DNA of 10,950 nt, taken from NCBI GenBank assembly GCA_900553555.1, contig USEG01000015.1, forward strand, positions 1 through 10,950, written 5' to 3'. Positions within the stretch are counted from its first letter, which is position 1. Each line of letters begins with the position of its first letter. Shown here piece after piece: positions 1 through 6,635 of this stretch. The position numbers and the translations under genes were made by a program. The notes under the pieces were generated by a model, which had not been told where the DNA came from, did no database searches, and saw only the letters and a program-made list of their open reading frames with translations. This stretch comes from an uncultured Clostridia bacterium. Lineage in GTDB: Bacteria; Bacillota; Clostridia; Christensenellales; Pumilibacteraceae.

Positions 1-289
1 TCGAAATGTAGCCTATCGGATAAGCCCTGCACAAAATCAGCGGTTCGAGAGCTTCCGAACACAGCAGCAAAATGTCCAGCGGGTCGCCGTCGTCGCCCAG
101 CGTGCGCGGAATAAATCCGTAGTTTGCCGGATAGTGCGTTGAAGTGTATAAAATTCTGTCGAGAATGATATAACCGGTTTCTTTATCGAGCTCGTACTTC
201 TTCTTGCTGCCCTTGCTGATTTCTATCACGCAGATGAAGTCTTCGGGCGTAATGCGTTTTTCGGAAATGTCGTGCCAAATATTAGACAT
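1..289 (-). CDS. ppa: Inorganic pyrophosphatase, family I (N-terminal 96 residues; cut by the window edge)
   Basis: Soluble cytoplasmic enzyme that hydrolyses pyrophosphate to two phosphates and so pulls forward tRNA charging, biotin activation and polymer synthesis. Translating the minus strand from the ATG at 289-287 gives an open frame to the edge. It carries the family I landmarks in order: the E-x-S-K-G-S-K-K-K-Y-E stretch (residues 23-33), R45 in LDRIL, HYPANYGFIPRT (52-63) and the metal-binding signature DGDPLDI (67-73), with D67, D69 and D72 matching the catalytic aspartates of the family. The start is supported by AGGAGA eight bases upstream. The gene begins 13 bases after the YcxB-like gene, with its ribosome site lying in that gap, so it is probably the fourth gene of the birA operon. 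The C-terminal part, about half of a normal 170-180 residue enzyme, lies outside the window. Identity is secure. Confidence 0.93.
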   Translation of the reverse strand, partial: MSNIWHDISEKRITPEDFICVIEISKGSKKKYELDKETGYIILDRILYTSTHYPANYGFIPRTLGDDGDPLDILLLCSEALEPLILCRAYPIGYIS

Positions 290-302
290 ATGCTTTCTCT
301 CC

Positions 303-788
303 TTATTCTGGTTTATGCTGATTGGAAATTTTTAACAATTTGTTTATTTTATTCTTTTCGTCTTCGGTAAGATTTTCTTTGGATATTATATAGGCGGAAA
401 ATTTGGCAATGTAAACAAAATAATATTTTTCGGTTTCCTTAACTTTGACTATTTCGTTATAGTGCAGCTTGTAAGTGGCAATTACTTCGTCGTGCTGCAT
501 GGTCGCGATATCAAGCGTCTCGTCGTTAAATTCGAAACGGTTGACATAGTTCTTTTGCGCCAGTTGTTTAATATTCGCATTTAAGACAAGATATAAAACC
601 AGTCCCACGCCGAACGGTACGGCAAAAATAAGCATTACGTCCAGCACAGGGCTTTCGATAAACGTTCGCAAAACCACATATGCCAACATTCCCACCGCGC
701 CTATAATAATCGCTAAGAGGAACGTTTTGCGTCTTACGGCAGTCAATTCGCGTTGATTTTCTTCGTTTACGGGTGTAAAAACAACCAT
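303..788 (-). CDS. YcxB-like two-helix membrane protein
   Basis: A 161-residue protein of unknown function. What can be seen: a short charged N-terminus; two hydrophobic segments at about residues 22-42 and 48-70 with little between them; then a soluble C-terminal domain rich in beta-type alternation. The C-terminal part (F-x-F-x-D-E near residue 86, a Y-x-L-x-Y-N-E-I stretch, then Y-Y-F-V-Y-I and a final helix with L-T-E-D-E) matches my recollection of the YcxB-like C-terminal domain, in which a two-helix anchor precedes a PH-like fold. This is family recall, not a search. It lies 25 bases after the SGNH gene and 13 before ppa, so it is probably co-transcribed with both. Its own ribosome site is weak (only AGAAG-like bases upstream of the ATG), so expression may depend on coupling to the gene in front. 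No catalytic motif is visible. Confidence 0.75.
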   Translation of the reverse strand: MVVFTPVNEENQRELTAVRRKTFLLAIIIGAVGMLAYVVLRTFIESPVLDVMLIFAVPFGVGLVLYLVLNANIKQLAQKNYVNRFEFNDETLDIATMQHDEVIATYKLHYNEIVKVKETEKYYFVYIAKFSAYIISKENLTEDEKNKINKLLKISNQHKPE

Positions 789-813
789 AATATTAAACTT
801 CTACTTATATTAA

Positions 814-1848
814 CTATTTTTGTATATCTTTTTTTATTATCGCCGTAAGCCCATTGGCTATGCTCTGCACGCCGTATATGTTTGGATGCACTTCGTCGGC
901 GGAAAGTCCCGCCGGCCCCGAAAGCAAATCCGATCCGTTTATATACGTTACATTGGGAAGGCGCAGACTGTCGGTAATTTTTTTAAGAGCGGTACGCCAT
1001 TTTTCCGCGTCTTTGCCGCCCTTGAAATCATCGTAGCAATAGAAGGGGGATATTACGAAAATTTTCTTTTCCGGGTTGGAAAGAGCCATCGTCTTTACTG
1101 CGTTTTCTGCGCGGGAATAAACCTTTTCTTCCTCCCACCACAGCACGTTTATGCCCAATTCCATGACGCAGACGTCCCATTTATTGTCCTTGCCGAGTTT
1201 GGATATGTAGTCGATCATCTCGGGTTCCATGGCGCACGAGCCGGCAAACCCCTTGTTTATAACGTCGCACCTTAAATTCCGCCCTACTATCGACGCCCAA
1301 GAATGCGACATATCGATGGAGTTCGAGCCGTGCGTAATGGACGATCCGTAAAACAGAATACTGTTTGCGGGCAGCTGATTGCCTTTTGGCGGCTCCACAT
1401 CGCCTACGACGTCTAAAATTCTGTAAGCGCCTCTGTCGAATATGACGCGAACGACGTCAGGGTCCCACGGATCCGAATAAGCCGCCGCCATTTTTTTAAG
1501 CGTTTCGATATTATCGGACTTTTTGATAAAATAGTCTTTGGGCTCGTCAAACACATATTTATCCACTTCACAGTCTTCCCATGTGCCCTGAATACCGCCG
1601 CGATAAACATGAAACACGTTTGTCGTGTTGCTCGGCTCCAGTTTTGCCATCCGTATAACGACGCCGTCGCCGCTTTTTATGACAAAACGCAGTTCTACGC
1701 CCGTGGAATTTTTTGCCATATTGCGTGCCTGATCGCCGCGTTCCAATGTTTCGTAAACGTTTTTCGGTACGCGCATCCAGCTTATGCCGCCGCCGGGGCA
1801 GTCGTAAATTTCGGCAACGTTAAAAATTTCGATGTTTTTGTAAATCAT
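814..1848 (-). CDS. SGNH/GDSL-family hydrolase (esterase-like) with N-terminal beta-sandwich region
   Basis: A predicted carbohydrate or lipid ester hydrolase, 344 residues. The C-terminal catalytic half carries the four SGNH blocks: block I FYGSSITHG (166-174) with nucleophile S170, where the usual GDS is GSS; block II glycine in N-K-G-F-A-G-S (198-204); block III LGIN with N234; block V D318-E-V-H321, completing the Ser-Asp-His triad. Residues 1-155 have no catalytic motif and look like the beta-rich N-terminal domain found in some SGNH esterases, including acetylxylan-esterase relatives. There is no signal peptide or lipobox, so it probably works in the cytoplasm, perhaps on deacetylation of imported oligosaccharides; that substrate is a guess. 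The start at 1848 follows GGAGG with five bases of spacing. It begins 35 bases after the birA stop with no terminator between, so the two genes are likely in one operon. Family is secure, substrate unknown. Confidence 0.88.
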   Translation of the reverse strand: MIYKNIEIFNVAEIYDCPGGGISWMRVPKNVYETLERGDQARNMAKNSTGVELRFVIKSGDGVVIRMAKLEPSNTTNVFHVYRGGIQGTWEDCEVDKYVFDEPKDYFIKKSDNIETLKKMAAAYSDPWDPDVVRVIFDRGAYRILDVVGDVEPPKGNQLPANSILFYGSSITHGSNSIDMSHSWASIVGRNLRCDVINKGFAGSCAMEPEMIDYISKLGKDNKWDVCVMELGINVLWWEEEKVYSRAENAVKTMALSNPEKKIFVISPFYCYDDFKGGKDAEKWRTALKKITDSLRLPNVTYINGSDLLSGPAGLSADEVHPNIYGVQSIANGLTAIIKKDIQK

Positions 1849-1883
1849 ATTGTCCTCCCGTTCGGCTGAATTTTACGCCGATG

Positions 1884-2837
1884 TTATTTGCGGTTTTTTA
1901 TGCTCACTTCCTGTGTAATGAGCGACACAGTCTCGCCGCTTTCTTTTTGCACTATCAGAAGCCCGTCGTCGTCGATTTCCAGCGCTTTCGCGGAATAGAG
2001 ATATTTATCTCCGGAAAATACGTCTACTTGCTTCCCTATCGTCATACATTCGGCGCGATATTCGTCCATAAACGTTGCGTCGGCAATGCCGGGCAGCATA
2101 TCGAACACATTGTCGACGCAGGCTGCCGCCAGGGCGTTCCCGTCGACAAATACGCCCAGGCTTCCCGCAGTCTCCGCTATCTCGGCGGGAAAATTTTGCG
2201 TGGAGACGTTTATGCCGATGCCCAGCACTACCGCGTCGGGTCTGTCGGCGCCGAACTGGCCTATTGATTCGGTGCATATTCCGGCTATTTTTTTGTCGCT
2301 AAAATATATATCGTTGACCCATTTTATCCGCGTGTTTATGCCGCAGACGGATTTTATCGCCCGTCGTACGGCGACCGCCGCCAGGGGCACTATGCGCTGG
2401 CACAAAACATAACTGAATTCCGGGCGCAGGATTATCGAAAAATATAGTCCGCTGCCGGCAGGCGAATAAAAGCTCCGTCCTCTTCGTCCGTGCCCCTCGG
2501 TCTGACTGTCGGCAACTATTACGGTCCCGTCCGACGCGCCCTCTGCCGCCATTATTTTTGCGCGCTTGTTTGTGGAATCCACCGATGAAAAATAGACGAC
2601 GGGGCGAACGGTTTTCATTCTGCAAGTTATTCCAACGGCGGATAAAGCAGGCGACGACCGGCTTAAAATATAACCGGAATTGCTTTTGGAAAAAATTTCG
2701 TTGCCATCCCGGCGCAGTTTCGCTATATCCTTGCACACGGACGCACGGGTAACTCCCAATGCGCGGGCAATTTCCTCCCCGGACACCACTTTACCCCGGT
2801 TTTTCTCCAGTATTTCCAAAACTTTTTCCTTAGACAT
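1884..2837 (-). CDS. birA: Bifunctional biotin-protein ligase / biotin operon repressor
   Basis: Activates biotin with ATP to biotinyl-5'-AMP and transfers it to a lysine of carboxylase carrier proteins; class II ligases also repress biotin genes. From the ATG at 2837 it is 317 residues. Residues 1-60 form a winged helix-turn-helix (K-V-L-E-I-L-E-K-N, then S-G-E-E-I-A-R-A-L-G-V-T-R-A-S-V). The ligase domain shows STN near residue 88, the biotinyl-AMP loop GHGRRGRSF (115-123; E. coli has GRGRRG, so the second residue differs), KWVND (172-176), the K-K-I-A-G lysine (about 183) and GIGINV (206-211), followed by an SH3-like C-terminal domain. An upstream in-frame ATG at 2855 would add six residues. 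I prefer 2837 because family members usually begin just before the first HTH helix and because the promoter call starts transcription there. Neither start has a good Shine-Dalgarno site. It heads the minus-strand operon that continues into the SGNH gene. Confidence 0.93.
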   Translation of the reverse strand: MSKEKVLEILEKNRGKVVSGEEIARALGVTRASVCKDIAKLRRDGNEIFSKSNSGYILSRSSPALSAVGITCRMKTVRPVVYFSSVDSTNKRAKIMAAEGASDGTVIVADSQTEGHGRRGRSFYSPAGSGLYFSIILRPEFSYVLCQRIVPLAAVAVRRAIKSVCGINTRIKWVNDIYFSDKKIAGICTESIGQFGADRPDAVVLGIGINVSTQNFPAEIAETAGSLGVFVDGNALAAACVDNVFDMLPGIADATFMDEYRAECMTIGKQVDVFSGDKYLYSAKALEIDDDGLLIVQKESGETVSLITQEVSIKNRK

Positions 2838-2843
2838 GTTTAT

Positions 2844-2873
2844 ATTGTAAAACATTTTTCATTTCGTTGTCAA
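2844..2873 (-). promoter_or_regulatory. Sigma-A type promoter of birA
   Basis: On the minus strand a perfect -35 box TTGACA (2873-2868) is followed after 18 bases by TACAAT (2849-2844), one base off the -10 consensus. The predicted transcription start, seven bases past the -10, is about 2837, which is the A of the preferred birA ATG. The promoter lies in the divergent gap shared with the DUF4364 gene, and no better promoter is visible between them for this direction. Confidence 0.6.
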
Positions 2874-2928
2874 ATAAATGCGTAAACTTGCAAAAATAAT
2901 TATTAAAAGAAAATTTTTAAAAAGGGTC

Positions 2929-2956
2929 TTCACATTTTAAAAAAATATGTTATAAT
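2929..2956 (+). promoter_or_regulatory. Sigma-A type promoter of the DUF4364-TSCPD operon, with extended -10
   Basis: TTCACA (2929-2934, one mismatch to TTGACA), a 16-base spacer, then TATAAT (2951-2956) preceded by TG at 2948-2949, giving a full extended -10. Transcription should start near 2963, leaving a leader of about 15 bases that holds the GGAGG at 2966-2970. No room remains for a riboswitch, so any regulation of this operon would have to act at the promoter or through decay. Confidence 0.75.
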
Positions 2957-2977
2957 AATATTCACGGAGGTCGCATT

Positions 2978-3526
2978 GTGAAAATAACGGACGATTCTAC
3001 ACTAAATAAGCTTATTTTGCTGTACGTTTTTGAGGCGATGGACGTACCATTGACGGGCAGAACCATTATCGAAATGTGCTCGAGCCGCAATCTTTGGCTG
3101 ACATACATGGATTGTATGGTCGCTGTCAACGAACTGCTGGATTCGGGACTTATATACCGCTCTTCAAAGGAAAAAATTGTGGAAAAAGGCATCATTTCCG
3201 ACGCCTACTACAACATTACGCCGGACGGAAGACAGTGCCTGGACCACTTTTATACGAAAATTCCGTCCACCTTGCGCTCGGAAATAACCGAATACGTCAA
3301 ACAAAACAGAATGGCCTATCGCCGCAAACAGGAATATTATCGCAATTATTACAAAAACCCCGACGGAACGTACACCGTCCACATGAAGATAGTAGATCCC
3401 GTTCAGACGACGCTTGAACTTAAACTAAACGTTACAAATCGCGATACCGCCAAGCAAGTTTACAATAAGTGGGAAGAAAAGGCCGCACAGATTTATTATT
3501 TTTTACATGAGGAATTAATTGATTAG
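2978..3526 (+). CDS. DUF4364 family protein, winged-helix-like
   Basis: A 182-residue cytoplasmic protein of unknown function, typical of Clostridia. It begins with GTG at 2978, seven bases after GGAGG, which decides the start. The N-terminal 85 residues resemble a winged helix: a first helix around N-K-L-I-L-L-Y-V-F, a T-G-R-T-I-I-E-M helix, a helix with V-A-V-N-E-L-L-D-S-G-L-I, and a wing ending in Y-Y-N-I-T-P-D-G-R. The middle is a basic, tyrosine-rich stretch (about 108-125) and the C-terminal third is beta-rich followed by a helix. The pattern matches my recollection of DUF4364 members. The winged helix suggests DNA or nucleic-acid binding, but no target is evident here. The stop codon overlaps the ribosome site of the TSCPD gene, so the two are almost certainly translated from one mRNA. 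Confidence 0.85.
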   Translation: MKITDDSTLNKLILLYVFEAMDVPLTGRTIIEMCSSRNLWLTYMDCMVAVNELLDSGLIYRSSKEKIVEKGIISDAYYNITPDGRQCLDHFYTKIPSTLRSEITEYVKQNRMAYRRKQEYYRNYYKNPDGTYTVHMKIVDPVQTTLELKLNVTNRDTAKQVYNKWEEKAAQIYYFLHEELID

Positions 3527-3530
3527 GAGG
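3525..3530 (+). promoter_or_regulatory. Ribosome site of the TSCPD gene, overlapping the previous stop
   Basis: AGGAGG shares two bases with the TAG stop of the DUF4364 gene (3524-3526) and sits six bases before the ATG at 3537. It rules out the in-frame TTG at 3519, which would place the start upstream of the site. Confidence 0.85.
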
Positions 3531-3536
3531 CAAACA

Positions 3537-3803
3537 ATGAATATTTACAGAACCAAAGGCACTTGTTCGAGAGAAATTATCTTTACGGTTGATGAAAACG
3601 ACGTCATTAAATCGGTAAAGTTCGTCAACGGCTGCAGCGGAAACACGCAGGGTATTGCGCGCCTTGTGGCCGGCAGACCGGTCGATGAAATAATTTCTTT
3701 GCTGAGCGGGATTCAGTGCAGAAACGGCACCAGTTGTCCCGACCAGCTTGCTCAAGCCTTGAAGGAATATAAGGAACAAAAAAACAATCCGCAAGTGCAA
3801 TAA
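3537..3803 (+). CDS. Small TSCPD-domain protein (TIGR03905-like)
   Basis: An 88-residue protein with the diagnostic TSCPD motif at residues 66-70 (within N-G-T-S-C-P-D-Q-L-A). The domain is known as a stand-alone protein in anaerobic Firmicutes and as the C-terminal part of some adenosylcobalamin-dependent ribonucleotide reductases. Four cysteines (C10 in G-T-C, C33 in N-G-C-S-G-N, C61 in Q-C-R-N and C67 in T-S-C-P-D) are the most striking content and could bind a metal or take part in redox chemistry; that is inference. The N-terminal half is beta-rich (I-I-F-T-V, then V-I-K-S-V-K-F-V), followed by helices. It is co-transcribed with the DUF4364 gene and ends 18 bases before a strong hairpin terminator. 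It is not next to any ribonucleotide reductase gene in this window. Family call is firm, function unknown. Confidence 0.88.
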   Translation: MNIYRTKGTCSREIIFTVDENDVIKSVKFVNGCSGNTQGIARLVAGRPVDEIISLLSGIQCRNGTSCPDQLAQALKEYKEQKNNPQVQ

Positions 3804-3820
3804 AATGTAAGTTTTTCGCA

Positions 3821-3855
3821 AAAAAAAGTACTATGCGTGGCATAGTACTTTTTTT
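3821..3855. terminator. Bidirectional intrinsic terminator between converging genes; full copy of a repeated hairpin
   Basis: A7-GTACTATGC, loop GTG, GCATAGTAC-T7: sixteen perfect pairs from 3821 to 3855 counting the closing C-G. Read on plus it ends in seven T, and on minus likewise, so it can stop both the DUF4364-TSCPD transcript and the valS transcript. The central 23 bases (3827-3849), read on minus, differ at one position from the hairpin at 10258-10280. Confidence 0.88.
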
Positions 3856-3874
3856 CATATCATATTACAGGATA

Positions 3875-6496
3875 TTACAAATTGGCTTTAAGCTCCTCAA
3901 TCTTTTCGACAATACGGTTTTTCAGCTCTCCGAATTTTATCAATTTTGCCTTCTCCGCGTCAATAAGATGAGCCGGCGCTTTTTCGACAAAACCCTTATT
4001 GGAAAGTTTGCCGTTTGCGCGTTCAATTTCGTTTTCGGTATTTTCCAGCTCCTTTGCAAGGCGCTCCAGCTCTTTGTTTACGTCTATCAATTCGCCCAGC
4101 GGAATATAGAATTCGGCAATATCGGCGACTACGCTTACGGTTTTTATCTGCGGTTTTTCAAATATTATCTCGTTGCCGCCCGCCAATTTTTCGATATATG
4201 CGGCCGAATCGCGCATCAGCCTTTCCTTTCCCTGAACAGGTACGATATAAATGGCCGTTTTTTTGCTTTGGCTGACGTTCATTTCTTTTCTAAGCGAACG
4301 TATTGCGCGGACGGCTTTCATTACCGAGTCCACTTCCGCCGCCGCCTTTGAAAAACAGTGTTTGCGAGTATATTCGGGATAGGGAGAGATCATTATGTCC
4401 TCGGCATCTTTAACGGGCAGATTGTCATAAATCTCTTCGGTGATAAACGGAATAAACGGATGCACGAGCTTTAAAATCGTGGTCAGGACATACAATAGTA
4501 CGCTTATAGCATCCGAACGCTTGCGCAAATCTTCGCTGTAGAGCGTTGTCTTGCTCATCTCTATATAAATATCGCAGAACTGGCTCCAAATAAAATCATA
4601 CAGTGTATTTGCGGCAAGACCCACTTCGTATTTATCAAGATTTTTCGTGACTTTGTTGACGGTGATATTAAGTTCGTTTAATATCCACTTATCGGCAAGC
4701 GTCAATTTAACGAGACTTATATCCTTAATTTCGGCGTTTTCGCAATTCATGAGAACAAATCGCGAAGCGTTCCAGATTTTGTTCATAAAATTACGATAGC
4801 TCTCCACTTTTTCGCGCGAGTATCGTATATCTCCGCCGGGAGCTATGCCGTTTACCAAAGAATATCTGAGACTGTCGGCTCCGAATTCGTCTATTACTTC
4901 CAGCGGATCAACGCCGTTGCCGAGCGACTTGGACATTTTTCTGCCCCGGTCGTCCCTTACGATACCGTGTATGAGAACGTCGCTGAAAGGTTTTTCACCC
5001 ATCTGTTTAAGTCCGCTGAATATCATTCTCGACACCCAGAACGTAATTATATCGTACGCCGTTACAAGTACTGTCGTGGGATAAAAATACTGCAGGTCCG
5101 GCGTCTTTTCAGGCCAACCCAAAGTCGAAAACGGCCATAATGCCGAGCTGAACCATGTATCCAACACGTCTTCGTCCTGCCTAACGGGCGCGCCGCACTT
5201 GGGACACTTTACTATCGTTTCGCGGCTGACTGTCATCTCGCCGCATTCATCGCAGTAATATACGGGAATACGGTGTCCCCACCACAATTGACGGCTTATG
5301 CACCAATCGCGGATATTTTCCATCCAATGTAAATACGTCTTTTCAAACCGCTTGGGAAGAAATTTAATTTGTTTTTGTTTTACAGCCTCTATTGCCGGAA
5401 TCGCCAGGTCCTTCATCTTGACGAACCACTGCTTGGACACCATGGGTTCTATTGTTTTGTGACACCTGTAACAATGTCCCACGTTGTGTTCATAATCCTC
5501 GGTTTTGACCAGCAAGCCGGCTTTTTCGAGATCGGATACTACGGCATTTCTGGCTTCGATTTCCGTCATTCCGTTGTAGAGGCCGGCGTTTTCATTCATT
5601 GTGGCGTCGTCGTTCATTATTTTAATTACCGGAAGATTGTGTCTGAGCCCCACTTCAAAATCGTTGGGGTCGTGGGCGGGCGTTATCTTAACGGCGCCGG
5701 TACCGAAAGATTTTTCGACATATCTGTCGGCAATAACGGGTATTTTGCGACCCGTAAGAGGAAGAATGAGCGTTTTTCCCACCAGTTTTGTGTACCGCTT
5801 ATCGCTCGGATTGACTGCGACCGCGGTATCTCCCAGCATTGTCTCGGGACGCGTTGTCGCCACTACTATAAATTCGTCGCTGTTTTCGACGGGATATTTT
5901 ATATGCCAAAGATGTCCTTTTTCCGTTTCGTACTCGACTTCGGCGTCGGAAATCGCCGTGTGGCAACAGGGGCACCAATTGATTATGCGGTCGCCGCGGT
6001 AAATAAGTCCCTCTTCGTACAGCCTTACAAAGACCTCCTTTACCGCCCTCGAGCAGCGTTCGTCCATTGTAAAGGCCAATCTGTCCCAGTCGCAGGAATA
6101 TCCCATTTCTTTAATCTGCTCGATTATACGGCCGCCGTACTTGTCTTTCCATGCGTATGCGCGTTGCATAAATTTATCGCGGCCTATCATTTCTTTCGTA
6201 AGACCTTCTTTGCGCATACTCTCCACTATTTTCACTTCCGTAGCTATGGAGGCGTGATCGGTGCCGGGCAGCCAAAGCGCCTCAAACCCTTTCATGCGTT
6301 TGTATCTTATGAGAATATCCTGCACCGTTCCGTCAAGAGCATGTCCCATATGCAACTGTCCGGTGATATTGGGCGGCGGCATAACTATGGTAAAAGGTTT
6401 TTTGTCCTTGTCGGGGCGGGCGGAAAAATATTTTTTATCCAGCCATTTCGCATAAATGCGTTTTTCAAAACTTTTCGGTTCGTAAGTCTTGTTCAT
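3875..6496 (-). CDS. valS: Valyl-tRNA synthetase
   Basis: Class I aminoacyl-tRNA synthetase that charges tRNA-Val with valine in the cytoplasm. The 873-residue length is normal for the bacterial enzyme. In order: the opening PPPNITGQLHMGH with the HIGH-type signature HMGH at 49-52; a CP1 editing domain (about 190-345) with VVATTRPETMLGDTA (211-225) and the GTGAVKITPAHDPNDF region (265-280) that hydrolyses mischarged Thr-tRNA-Val; two CxxC pairs at 415/418 and 431/434 that probably bind zinc; the KMSKS loop at 520-524; an anticodon-binding helical domain; and a C-terminal coiled-coil arm (about 800-873) rich in Leu, Lys and Glu, typical of ValRS. The start follows AAGGAG by seven bases. It is a single-gene unit between its own promoter and the hairpin at 3821-3855. 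All key motifs are intact. Confidence 0.98.
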   Translation of the reverse strand: MNKTYEPKSFEKRIYAKWLDKKYFSARPDKDKKPFTIVMPPPNITGQLHMGHALDGTVQDILIRYKRMKGFEALWLPGTDHASIATEVKIVESMRKEGLTKEMIGRDKFMQRAYAWKDKYGGRIIEQIKEMGYSCDWDRLAFTMDERCSRAVKEVFVRLYEEGLIYRGDRIINWCPCCHTAISDAEVEYETEKGHLWHIKYPVENSDEFIVVATTRPETMLGDTAVAVNPSDKRYTKLVGKTLILPLTGRKIPVIADRYVEKSFGTGAVKITPAHDPNDFEVGLRHNLPVIKIMNDDATMNENAGLYNGMTEIEARNAVVSDLEKAGLLVKTEDYEHNVGHCYRCHKTIEPMVSKQWFVKMKDLAIPAIEAVKQKQIKFLPKRFEKTYLHWMENIRDWCISRQLWWGHRIPVYYCDECGEMTVSRETIVKCPKCGAPVRQDEDVLDTWFSSALWPFSTLGWPEKTPDLQYFYPTTVLVTAYDIITFWVSRMIFSGLKQMGEKPFSDVLIHGIVRDDRGRKMSKSLGNGVDPLEVIDEFGADSLRYSLVNGIAPGGDIRYSREKVESYRNFMNKIWNASRFVLMNCENAEIKDISLVKLTLADKWILNELNITVNKVTKNLDKYEVGLAANTLYDFIWSQFCDIYIEMSKTTLYSEDLRKRSDAISVLLYVLTTILKLVHPFIPFITEEIYDNLPVKDAEDIMISPYPEYTRKHCFSKAAAEVDSVMKAVRAIRSLRKEMNVSQSKKTAIYIVPVQGKERLMRDSAAYIEKLAGGNEIIFEKPQIKTVSVVADIAEFYIPLGELIDVNKELERLAKELENTENEIERANGKLSNKGFVEKAPAHLIDAEKAKLIKFGELKNRIVEKIEELKANL

Positions 6497-6523
6497 TTGT
6501 CAACTCCTTCTTATATTGAATAA

Positions 6524-6552
6524 ATTATAGCATAACGGCGGCTTATTTGCAA
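6524..6552 (-). promoter_or_regulatory. Sigma-A type promoter of valS, extended -10
   Basis: On the minus strand, TTGCAA (6552-6547, 4 of 6 to the -35 consensus), a 17-base spacer, then a perfect TATAAT (6529-6524) preceded by TGC, giving an extended -10. The start would be near 6517 and the leader only about 20 bases, just enough for the AAGGAG site. That excludes a T-box leader for this promoter, although T-boxes are common on synthetase genes of Firmicutes. Confidence 0.7.
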
Positions 6553-6622
6553 GCAATAATACATTGCCAAAAACTCACAATAAAAAATTTATCGGCATAA
6601 TATGGTGTATAACAAACACTTT

Positions 6623-6628
6623 AAGGAG
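6623..6628 (+). promoter_or_regulatory. Ribosome site that fixes the start of the binding-protein gene
   Basis: AAGGAG lies seven bases before the ATG at 6636. The open frame reaches back to 6564, but the extra 24 residues would precede a normal lipoprotein signal peptide and have no ribosome site. I see no convincing promoter for this operon; a CATAAT at 6596-6601 has no good -35 partner. Confidence 0.85.
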
Positions 6629-6635
6629 AGTAAAC

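Noticed and set aside
820..1275. Plus-strand open frame of 151 codons opposite the SGNH gene
   Set aside because: Antisense shadow of a gene with intact catalytic motifs; no start signals and no recognisable protein.
5369..6523. Long plus-strand open frame of 384 codons
   Set aside because: It lies entirely opposite valS, has no ribosome site or domain pattern, and its composition (many Phe, Tyr, His) is that of an antisense shadow of a well-conserved gene.
6564..6635. 24-residue N-terminal extension of the binding protein
   Set aside because: It would bury the lipoprotein signal peptide and lacks a ribosome site, while the ATG at 6636 has a strong one.
6497..6635. TPP riboswitch upstream of the ABC operon
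   Set aside because: I looked for the conserved CTGAGA and ACCTGATC-type elements because some NMT1-like importers are thiamine-related; neither is present, and the gap is too short once the valS promoter is counted.
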